Source of the DNA: Clostridioides sp.
GTDB taxonomy: Bacteria; Bacillota; Clostridia; Peptostreptococcales; Peptostreptococcaceae
Direction of reading: 5' to 3'
Length of the DNA stretch: 60,700 bases
NCBI GenBank assembly: GCA_031261505.1
Contig: JAISJN010000017.1
Span: 1-60,700 of the forward strand
Shown here one piece after another: positions 53,632 through 60,700 of this stretch. A program made the position numbers and the translations under genes. Each line of letters opens with the position of its first letter. Positions within the stretch are counted from its first letter, which is position 1. The notes beneath the pieces are model-generated. The model searched no databases. It was not told the DNA's origin and saw only the letters and a program-made list of their open reading frames with translations.

Positions 53632-54441
53632 TTGGATATATACGAAGCAATATTTTACAGGATGACGACAAGGGAATTCTCAATAAAAAAAGTAAAAAAA
53701 GCTACAATGCAAGAGATTAAGAGAATTTGTAAAGACATAGATTATTTAAATAAGGAACTTGCGATTGAAGCTCATGTGGTTGAGAGAGGACATATAGTAC
53801 AGTTTCTTATGAGACAAAAGAAAATGGTAAAGGCCCCTCATTATATAGTAATAACGTCAGAAGTTGGAGAGGATTATCTCCAAAATGTAGGTTATTTAGC
53901 TGAGAAGATAGTTTTGGAACTCACATCTCTTGGAATTGGCACTTGTTGGCTCGAATCTGTCCTAAGCGAGGACGATATGAAAGAGTTAGTGGAGACAGAG
54001 GAAGTGGAAGATGAATTCGTATTCAGCCTCTACAATGAAAAAGAAAAGAAAGAGGTAGTACCTTGTGGAGTAATAGGATTTGGATACCCAGAGGGGGAGG
54101 AACTCTTCAGGAGAAGAAATTCTACACCGGAGAGGAAGTCAGTAAAGGATATCAGCAAGGGATTCAAAGAAGATAACAGCTGGCAAGACGTGTTGGATAT
54201 GGTTAGGAGGGCGCCTTCTATAGGAAATTCACAGCCTTGGTTCTTCTACAAAGATGGCAACATCGTACATATGTACGAAAAAAATCCTAAGAGAAACACT
54301 GAAGATATGTCGAAAATAAGCATGGGTGCAGCCCTAAGACATTTTGACATTGCCTGCAAGGAAAATGGTATCGAGGTAAGATATGAAAAGCTAGAGGCTA
54401 AAAAGAGAATGGGTAAGGAATATTTTATTAGTATGAAATAA
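53632..54441 (+). CDS. Nitroreductase family protein (TM1586-like)
   Basis: 269 residues. Two half-domains of the TM1586-type nitroreductase fold; RMTTREFSIKKV and GIGTCWLES in the first half, RRAPSIGNSQPWFF in the second resembling the FMN-phosphate site. TTG start behind GGGGCGAGAAGG. Alone between a divergent M29 gene and the pyr leader. Substrate unknown. Confidence 0.8.
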   Translation: MDIYEAIFYRMTTREFSIKKVKKATMQEIKRICKDIDYLNKELAIEAHVVERGHIVQFLMRQKKMVKAPHYIVITSEVGEDYLQNVGYLAEKIVLELTSLGIGTCWLESVLSEDDMKELVETEEVEDEFVFSLYNEKEKKEVVPCGVIGFGYPEGEELFRRRNSTPERKSVKDISKGFKEDNSWQDVLDMVRRAPSIGNSQPWFFYKDGNIVHMYEKNPKRNTEDMSKISMGAALRHFDIACKENGIEVRYEKLEAKKRMGKEYFISMK

Positions 54442-54529
54442 ATAAATAAACGCCAGTAATACTGCTTTATTCCAACCAAAACGCGGTCAAAATACCATAT
54501 TGAAGTCCATTAAAAAAACTCAAGGTATA

Positions 54530-54558
54530 TTGACAATAAACGAAATAAATGGTTTAAT
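54530..54558 (+). promoter_or_regulatory. Promoter of pyrF-carA-carB
   Basis: TTGACA at 54530-54535, 17-base spacer, TTTAAT at 54553-54558, ahead of the PyrR-type leader. Confidence 0.75.
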
Positions 54559-54579
54559 TATTAGAAAGTAAATATAAAG

Positions 54580-54690
54580 TCTTTTAAACTAGTCCAGAGA
54601 GACTGGGAAAGATATCTCGTACACATTATGTGTAATTTTAACGTGCGGATAAAATCCTTTTACCTCTTTGGTGGAAGGATTTTTTTAATA
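54580..54690 (+). promoter_or_regulatory. PyrR-type attenuator leader
   Basis: The segment AGTCCAGAGAGACTGGGAAAG (54591-54611) matches the conserved PyrR anti-antiterminator loop (TCCAGAGAGGCT in Bacillus). Downstream AAATCCTTTTACC ... GGTGGAAGGATTTTTTT (54652-54688) is a terminator. UMP-bound PyrR should stabilise the first hairpin and allow termination. pyrR itself is not in the window. Confidence 0.9.
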
Positions 54691-54718
54691 TAAGGCTTTA
54701 TTAAATTAGGAGGGGACC

Positions 54719-55435
54719 ATGATAAACGGTAAAGAAAAACTAATAGTTGCAATAGACACTGATGAATTGAATAAAGCTAAGGAAATGGTAGACAATCTAG
54801 AAGATAGTGTAGATATATTTAAGGTCGGACTAGAGCAATACCTGACGAGCAGGGGGAAACTAGTGGACTACCTCAAAGAAAAACAAAAGAAGATATTCTT
54901 GGATTTAAAATTTCACGACATACCAAATACAATGCAGTCAGCAGTAAGAGCAGGGGTTAGAGAAGAAGTGTTTATGATGACAATCCACGCCTCTGACCTA
55001 GAAGGAATGAAAAGATGTGCACAAGCAGCAAAAGAGGAAGCAGAGAAATTAAATATACCTAAACCATTGATAATTGCGGTAACAGTCCTTACATCTCTAA
55101 GTGATAAGGATTTAGAAGATATAGGTTGCAACTACAACACTACAGACCTAGCGATAAAGAGAGCTAAACTGGCGAAAAAAGCTGGGGTAGACGGAGTAGT
55201 TTGTTCAGCCAAAGAAGTAGATAGGATAGTAGAAGCAGTGGGAAGTGATTTTGTGACAGTCTGCCCAGGGATAAGACCTAAGTCAGCAGAGGCTGGAGAC
55301 CAGAAGAGGGTTGTGACGCCAGCTGAGGCAATTCAAAAGGGTGCAAGCTACCTAGTGGTTGGAAGACCTATCACAAAGGCGGAAAATCCAAAATCTTCGG
55401 CAGGTCAAATAGTTGAAGAGATAGAAAAAGCGTAG
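54719..55435 (+). CDS. pyrF: Orotidine-5'-phosphate decarboxylase
   Basis: 238 residues, class 1 enzyme. Active-site DLKFHDIPNT and the phosphate-binding VVGRPIT are intact. Last step of UMP synthesis. AGGAGGGG site. First gene after the PyrR leader, ten bases before carA. Confidence 0.96.
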   Translation: MINGKEKLIVAIDTDELNKAKEMVDNLEDSVDIFKVGLEQYLTSRGKLVDYLKEKQKKIFLDLKFHDIPNTMQSAVRAGVREEVFMMTIHASDLEGMKRCAQAAKEEAEKLNIPKPLIIAVTVLTSLSDKDLEDIGCNYNTTDLAIKRAKLAKKAGVDGVVCSAKEVDRIVEAVGSDFVTVCPGIRPKSAEAGDQKRVVTPAEAIQKGASYLVVGRPITKAENPKSSAGQIVEEIEKA

Positions 55436-55445
55436 GAGGTAGAAT

Positions 55446-56501
55446 ATGAAAGCTAGATTGATATTAGAAGATGGAACAGTATTTGAAGGCAAGGCATTTG
55501 GATATTTACAAGATAGTGTTGGTGAAGTGGTTTTCAATACTTCTATGATAGGTTATGGAGAATTGCTTACAGACCCTTCGTACTACGGACAGATAGTAAC
55601 TATGACATATCCACTTATAGGAAATTACGGTATAAATTTAGACAACGTAGAATCGACTAACATACATGTAAAGGGATTTATAGTGAGGGAAAAATGTGAT
55701 TTCCCAAATAACCATAAATGCGAGATGGATATAGACACCTACTTAAAACAAAATAAGGTAATTGGCTTAGAGGGGATAGACACGAGAGCCCTTACAAAAA
55801 TACTTAGAAATAAAGGCTGCATGAAGGGGATTATAACCCTAGAGCACGCAGAACTAGAAGACGTGAAACATAAACTAGATTCTTATTCAAATCACGAGGC
55901 AGTTAGCAGAGTGACTAGAAAAGAAATTGAACATATAAAAGGAAACGGCAAAAAAGTAGTGGCAATGGACTTCGGTATAAAAAATAACATAGTCAGATCA
56001 TTTAAAAAACGTGGTTGCGATATAAGAATAGTACCAGCATCTACAACAGCTGAAGAAGTCTTAGCTATGAATCCGGATTTGATCTTCCTTTCAAACGGAC
56101 CAGGGGATCCAGAAGACCTAGTTGAAATCATAGAAAACGTGAAAAAGTTAATAGACAGCAAAAAACCAATAGCTGCAATCTGCCTTGGACATCAATTGCT
56201 GACATTGGCATTAGGTGGAGAAACATCTAAGCTTAAATTCGGACATAGGGGAGGAAATCACCCAGTCAAGGATTTAGAAGAAGGAAGGGTATTTATATCT
56301 TCACAAAACCACGGTTACTACGCTTCTAAACTTCCAAAGGGAGTAATAGAAACTCAGGTAAACCTAAACGATAATACTAACGAGGGAATGAGACATGAGA
56401 CTCTTCCTATATACAGCGTTCAGTACCATCCAGAAGCTTGCCCGGGACCAGAGGACAACGACTATATATTCGATAAATTCCTTTCATTGATAGAGGAATA
56501 A
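55446..56501 (+). CDS. carA: Carbamoyl-phosphate synthase small (glutaminase) subunit
   Basis: 351 residues. An N-terminal small-subunit domain (KARLILEDGTVFEGKAFG) and a class I glutamine amidotransferase domain with catalytic Cys in ICLGHQLL (about 243) and His/Glu in YHPEACPGP (about 325). It delivers ammonia to CarB. GGAGG site. Confidence 0.97.
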   Translation: MKARLILEDGTVFEGKAFGYLQDSVGEVVFNTSMIGYGELLTDPSYYGQIVTMTYPLIGNYGINLDNVESTNIHVKGFIVREKCDFPNNHKCEMDIDTYLKQNKVIGLEGIDTRALTKILRNKGCMKGIITLEHAELEDVKHKLDSYSNHEAVSRVTRKEIEHIKGNGKKVVAMDFGIKNNIVRSFKKRGCDIRIVPASTTAEEVLAMNPDLIFLSNGPGDPEDLVEIIENVKKLIDSKKPIAAICLGHQLLTLALGGETSKLKFGHRGGNHPVKDLEEGRVFISSQNHGYYASKLPKGVIETQVNLNDNTNEGMRHETLPIYSVQYHPEACPGPEDNDYIFDKFLSLIEE

Positions 56502-56574
56502 GAATTTAAATAGATAATAAGGATCAAGAGATAGAAACAAAAGCAACGCAATTTTCGAAAAGGAGATCTAACAT

Positions 56575-59500
56575 ATGCCTAGATTAAAAGATGTAAAGAA
56601 AACTTTAGTACTCGGATCGGGACCTATAATAATAGGACAGGCGGCTGAGTTTGACTACTCGGGAACTCAAGCCTGTGAAGCTTTAAAAGAAGAGGGTGTA
56701 GAGGTAGTATTAGTGAACTCAAACCCAGCTACGATAATGACCGACAAAGAGGTAGCCGATAAAATATATATAGAGCCACTCACTATAGAATTTATAGAAA
56801 AAATAATAGAAAAAGAGAGACCGGACAGTATACTCGCTGGAATGGGCGGTCAGACGGGCTTAAACCTAGCAGTTGAGCTGTATGAACACGGAATTCTAGA
56901 AAAATACGGAGTACGTGTACTAGGAACATCTATAGAAGCGATCAAAAAAGGTGAAGACAGGGATTTATTTAGGGAAACTATGAGGGAAATAAACCAACCT
57001 GTAGTAGTGAGCGATATAGTAACCACTCTTGAAGAGGGTCTCGCATTTGCTGAAAAAATAGGATATCCAGTGGTAGTTAGACCCGCCTACACTCTTGGAG
57101 GAACAGGTGGAGGAATAGCAGACACTGAAGAGGATCTTATAGAAACACTTACTCACGGATTGCAACTCAGTCCAGTGACGCAGGTTCTACTTGAAAAGAG
57201 CATAAAGGGATGGAAAGAAATAGAGTACGAAGTGATGAGAGATGGAAACGGAAACTGCATCACTGTCTGCAACATGGAAAACATCGACCCAGTTGGAGTA
57301 CACACAGGCGACAGTATAGTCGTAGCGCCTAGCCAGACTCTAAGCAATGAAGAATATCAGATGCTTAGAACAGCTTCAATAGATATAATAAACGCAGTAG
57401 GGGTTGAAGGAGGATGCAACGTTCAAATAGCATTAAACCCACACAGCCTAGATTACGCAATTATAGAAATCAACCCAAGGGTGAGTAGGTCGTCAGCTCT
57501 TGCATCAAAGGCTACAGGCTACCCTATAGCAAAGGTTGCAGCCAAAATTGCCCTAGGATACAACCTAGATGAGATAGAAAATGCAGTAACTAAGAAGACC
57601 TTCGCTTGTTTTGAGCCTACTCTAGACTACGTAGTAGTAAAGATACCAAAATGGCCTTTTGATAAATTTAGAACTGCAAACAGATCTCTAGGCACTAAGA
57701 TGATGGCGACTGGTGAGATAATGAGTATAGGTGCGAACTTTGAAGCAGCGATGCTCAAGGGAATAAGATCTCTGGAAACAGGGAAGTACTCGTTAGTGCA
57801 TAAGCCATCGGAGGCTAGAACTATAGAAGAACTCAAAAAGAGAGTGGTAATGCCAGATGATGAAAGATTATTTGACCTTGCAGAAATGCTTAGACGCGGT
57901 TACAAACAAGAGATGATAGAAGAGATAACTGGAGTCGACAAATGGTTTATAACTAAATTCAAATGGATAGTAGAGCAAGAAGAAAAACTAAGAGGTTGCA
58001 AACTAGAAGACCTAGACAAAGACACATTATTAGAATTAAAGAAAAAAGGATTCTCAGACAAGGGTATCTCAGACATAATGAAGATAAGCCCAGAAAAGGT
58101 GTACGAACTCAGAAAATTATTCGGAATAGAGCCAGCGTACAAGATGGTAGACACTTGCGGTGGAGAATTCGACGCAGTATCACCATACTACTACTCAACT
58201 TACGAACAATTCGATGAGGTAGAAGTGAGCGACAAGAAAAAGATAATAGTACTAGGATCAGGACCGATAAGAATAGGTCAGGGAATCGAGTTTGACTACT
58301 GCTCAGTACATTGCATAAAATCTCTTAGAAAAATGGGAATAGAAACTATAATAGTAAACAATAACCCAGAAACAGTGAGCACGGACTTCGATACTTCAGA
58401 TAAGCTATACTTTGAGCCTTTAACTGAAGAAGAGGTATTAAATATAATAGAAAAAGAAAATCCAGAGGGAGTAATCCTTCAATTCGGTGGACAGACGGCA
58501 ATCAAACTAGCTAAGTTCCTACACGAAAAGAATATAAGGATACTAGGTACGGATTTTGAAGACATAGACGCAGCGGAAGATAGAGAAAAATTCGAAGCTG
58601 TCATGGAAAAATTAAATATAAATAGACCAAAGGGAAAAGGAGTATGGACTGTATCTGAAGGTGTAGAGGTAGCCAAGGAACTAGAGTATCCAGTACTTGT
58701 AAGACCTTCATACGTACTAGGCGGTCAAGGTATGGAAATAACATACAATGAAGAAAAATTAGTAAAATACCTAAAAGACGCATTCGATAGAGATATTAAA
58801 AACCCAGTGCTTATAGATAAATATCTAACAGGTAGGGAAATCGAAGTCGATGCAATCTGCGACGGAGAGGATATACTCATCCCTGGAATCATGGAGCATT
58901 TAGAGAGAGCAGGCGTTCACTCTGGAGACAGTATAACCATGTATCCTAGCCAAAATATAAGCGAAGATATAAAGGCTAAGATATTAGACTACACTAAGAA
59001 GATGGCGTTAGAATTAAATGTAATAGGAATGGTAAACATCCAGTTTATAGAGTTCCACAACGATTTATATATAATAGAAGTAAATCCTAGGGCGTCTAGG
59101 ACAGTCCCATATATATCAAAGGTGAGCCATGTGCCTATAATCGACTTAGCCACAAAATGCATGTTGGGTCAAAAACTTAAGGACCTAGGCTACGGAACAG
59201 GTATATACAAGACACCAGATCTAGTAGCTGTTAAAGTACCAGTATTCTCTATGTCAAAACTTGGAAGCGTAGAAGTAAGCCTTGGGCCTGAAATGAAATC
59301 TACAGGAGAAGTGCTAGGAGTAGGTGAAAATCTTGAAGAAGCACTTTACAAAGGGTTTATAGCAGCTGGAAAACACATAGGAGATGAAAGAGGTGTCGTA
59401 TTAGCGACTATAAACGACAATGATAAAGAAGAATTCATAGCTATAGCCAAGGATATGAATGAATTAGGATATAAATTCGCGGCGACCTCAGGTACAGCGA

Positions 59501-59781
59501 ATAGTCTAAGAGAACACGGTATAGAGGTAACCACTGTAAATAGAGTGGAAGAAGCTAGACCAAATATACTAGACTCAATTAGAAATAATCAGGTAGACAT
59601 AGTTGTAAATACTCCAACCAAGGGTAATGACTCGACTAGGGATGGATTTAAAATCAGAAGGACGGCAATAGAGTTCCAAACTGAAATCATGACATCTCTA
59701 GATACATTAAAGGCGCTTGTAGGGGTGAAAAAAGAGAAAATAGATGAAGATAAGTTGAAAGTGTACAATATTGCTGAGTAA
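56575..59781 (+). CDS. carB: Carbamoyl-phosphate synthase large subunit
   Basis: 1068 residues. Two homologous ATP-grasp halves ([19 protein letters not shown] at the start; [21 protein letters not shown] near 555), oligomerisation segments and a C-terminal MGS-type allosteric domain (about 930-1060). It makes carbamoyl phosphate from bicarbonate, ammonia and two ATP for pyrimidines and arginine. AAAGGAGATC site. The group ends here; pyrB, C, D and E are not adjacent. Confidence 0.98.
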   Translation: MPRLKDVKKTLVLGSGPIIIGQAAEFDYSGTQACEALKEEGVEVVLVNSNPATIMTDKEVADKIYIEPLTIEFIEKIIEKERPDSILAGMGGQTGLNLAVELYEHGILEKYGVRVLGTSIEAIKKGEDRDLFRETMREINQPVVVSDIVTTLEEGLAFAEKIGYPVVVRPAYTLGGTGGGIADTEEDLIETLTHGLQLSPVTQVLLEKSIKGWKEIEYEVMRDGNGNCITVCNMENIDPVGVHTGDSIVVAPSQTLSNEEYQMLRTASIDIINAVGVEGGCNVQIALNPHSLDYAIIEINPRVSRSSALASKATGYPIAKVAAKIALGYNLDEIENAVTKKTFACFEPTLDYVVVKIPKWPFDKFRTANRSLGTKMMATGEIMSIGANFEAAMLKGIRSLETGKYSLVHKPSEARTIEELKKRVVMPDDERLFDLAEMLRRGYKQEMIEEITGVDKWFITKFKWIVEQEEKLRGCKLEDLDKDTLLELKKKGFSDKGISDIMKISPEKVYELRKLFGIEPAYKMVDTCGGEFDAVSPYYYSTYEQFDEVEVSDKKKIIVLGSGPIRIGQGIEFDYCSVHCIKSLRKMGIETIIVNNNPETVSTDFDTSDKLYFEPLTEEEVLNIIEKENPEGVILQFGGQTAIKLAKFLHEKNIRILGTDFEDIDAAEDREKFEAVMEKLNINRPKGKGVWTVSEGVEVAKELEYPVLVRPSYVLGGQGMEITYNEEKLVKYLKDAFDRDIKNPVLIDKYLTGREIEVDAICDGEDILIPGIMEHLERAGVHSGDSITMYPSQNISEDIKAKILDYTKKMALELNVIGMVNIQFIEFHNDLYIIEVNPRASRTVPYISKVSHVPIIDLATKCMLGQKLKDLGYGTGIYKTPDLVAVKVPVFSMSKLGSVEVSLGPEMKSTGEVLGVGENLEEALYKGFIAAGKHIGDERGVVLATINDNDKEEFIAIAKDMNELGYKFAATSGTANSLREHGIEVTTVNRVEEARPNILDSIRNNQVDIVVNTPTKGNDSTRDGFKIRRTAIEFQTEIMTSLDTLKALVGVKKEKIDEDKLKVYNIAE

Positions 59782-59784
59782 GCA

Positions 59785-59826
59785 TACAAAAAGGACTGTT
59801 GTAAAATACAACAGTCCTTTTGTATA
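59785..59826. terminator. Terminator after carB
   Basis: TACAAAAAGGACTGTTGT ... ACAACAGTCCTTTTGTA, a 17-18-base stem with a short loop and T-rich 3' arm. Confidence 0.92.
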
Positions 59827-60021
59827 TAATTAATATCTCGAGAATTGTGCAAGGGCCACTTTCATCAGTAGAATAGATATGTAAATACAATTAGGATGTA
59901 ATTATTTATAGAAAAAGAGCCATCCTATTAGCTTTTTAAACAATAATATGATAATATGTGATTAACTTGTATACAAGTTGGATATATTCAAGATAGCTAA
60001 ATTTTTGTAGGAGATGATTGT

Positions 60022-60300
60022 GTGAAGTCAATAGAGGAAGTAAAAAATGAAATATTACAGCTAGCGGGGGTCAAATGTGAGGAAAAAGACGCATTGATTA
60101 AAAATATTGAAGATGCATTTACAGGATTCGAGTTTGAAGGTGTTAGTGAGATATTTATTACTAAGATAGATACTTTTGATGATGACGAGTACGGTCAGTT
60201 GGACATAATTAGAGCTGGGACTGCAATAAATGGATCGCCATGTGTATATTTTACTGTCGATAACGACAAGGGAGTATATCAAATAATAAGAGTTTCATAA
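60022..60300 (+). CDS. Small hypothetical protein
   Basis: 92 residues, acidic, alpha then beta (EIFITKIDTFDDDEYGQLDII, CVYFTVDNDKGVYQIIRV). No signal, membrane segment or known motif. GTG start behind TAGGAGATG. Alone between carB and the next rRNA operon. Confidence 0.65.
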   Translation: MKSIEEVKNEILQLAGVKCEEKDALIKNIEDAFTGFEFEGVSEIFITKIDTFDDDEYGQLDIIRAGTAINGSPCVYFTVDNDKGVYQIIRVS

Positions 60301-60470
60301 GAATTAGTCGAGTGGCTCAGACATTCGATAGTAGGAGTTAGTCGGGGTGGTGAAACTGCCAAAATAACTGGTATTTCGACATCGCAGCCGTATATAGTCA
60401 TCTTAGATACACTACTTTCAAATCTACAACTGAAGTTTTATTTAAAAAAACTAAAAAAACTTTACAAAAA
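60301..60470. other. Possible structured leader before the rRNA promoter
   Basis: Non-coding. GTCGGGGTGGTGAAACTGCC ... GGTATTTCGAC (about 60341-60380) can form nested or competing stems (GGTGGT/ACTGCC, GTCG/CGAC). I match it to no RNA class I know; it might be the 3' UTR of the preceding gene. Confidence 0.35.
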
Positions 60471-60473
60471 GTG

Positions 60474-60502
60474 TTGACTTTGTTTTCTGCAGGTGGTAAT
60501 AT
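60474..60502 (+). promoter_or_regulatory. rRNA operon promoter
   Basis: TTGACT at 60474-60479, 17-base spacer, TAATAT at 60497-60502 (TATAAT overlaps at 60500-60505). The leader that follows (AGAACATTGAAAATTAAACAGTA, hairpin at 60641-60668) is typical of the 16S upstream region in clostridia. The 16S gene should start right of the window. Confidence 0.75.
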
Positions 60503-60640
60503 AATACTTGTCCTTAAGAAAAGGGCAAACAAGACAGCAACAAACGAGAAACAATTAAACAGAAGTCGAATCGAGATGAAACAATCTTGATTACAATAAG
60601 ACTTAAAGAACATTGAAAATTAAACAGTAGGTAAATTAAG

Positions 60641-60668
60641 TTCGTTAGGTTCAGTCGGAACTAACGAA
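60641..60668 (+). other. Hairpin in the 16S leader
   Basis: TTCGTTAGGTT, loop, AACTAACGAA. Likely part of the processing or antitermination region of the following rRNA operon. Confidence 0.5.
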
Positions 60669-60700
60669 TTATAAAAGAAAACGAAACAAACCATATAAAG

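Overview
The window comes from a low-GC anaerobic Clostridia chromosome, most likely Peptostreptococcaceae (genus not resolved). Evidence: A/T-rich codon use, TTG and GTG starts behind strong GGAGG sites, a three-module CWB2 cell-wall protein, a Gram-positive ethanolamine (eut) locus with the EutV/EutW two-component system, and a CooS-CooF-oxidoreductase cluster. It lies between two rRNA operons: a 5S gene at the left edge and the promoter and leader of another operon at the right edge. The order rpsF-ssb-rpsR, DUF2232, gdpP, rplI, dnaB, purA, walJ, rlmH is the origin-proximal synteny known from Bacillus and other Firmicutes.

Layout. 0.5-13 kb: a hydrolase, the rpsF-ssb-rpsR operon, a truncated superoxide-reductase-like gene, the MazG/DUF2232/gdpP/rplI/dnaB group, a DnaA-box cluster, purA, and tRNA-Lys/tRNA-Glu. 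12-18.6 kb: a ferredoxin-nitroreductase, a DnaI/DnaC-type helicase loader with a DnaD-domain primosome protein (minus strand), an M1-type peptidase, walJ and rlmH. 18.9-22.4 kb (minus): a three-gene set (DRE-TIM acyltransferase/lyase, YkvI-like permease, 2-hydroxyacid dehydrogenase) whose pathway I cannot name. 22.6-38.2 kb: a complete ethanolamine bacterial-microcompartment locus (eutG, S, P, V, W, A, B, C, L, K-like, E, M, T, pduL-type D, a eut protein of unknown function, N, H, Q). Three leaders (before eutG, eutS and eutA) carry tandem six-base-loop hairpins overlapping a terminator, the signature of EutV antitermination. 38-46 kb is eroded: a TPR protein without its J domain, a GNAT remnant, an orphan PotD-like lipoprotein, and a two-component system whose kinase has an in-frame TGA. 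46-49.6 kb: cooS-cooF-FNOR; this CooS keeps its cluster cysteines but appears to have lost residues needed for CO catalysis. 49.8-54.4 kb: an HD hydrolase, a YARHG lipoprotein, an amidase, an M29 aminopeptidase and a nitroreductase. 54.5-59.8 kb: PyrR-attenuated pyrF-carA-carB.

The most striking unexplained structure is a dispersed repeat of about 100 bp built as two consecutive hairpins with conserved outer edges. It begins ATAACTTGAGATAAATG and ends GCGTTGAATCACCATTTAAT. There are about eight near-full copies and at least seven partial ones in 60 kb. Copies sit directly at gene ends, where the left edge supplies the TAA stop of dnaB and eutC; inside the eut operon; inside leaders; and at the broken ends of decayed genes. 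No transposase is present in the window. The element looks like a non-autonomous, palindrome-ended mobile element, possibly of IS200/IS605 descent.
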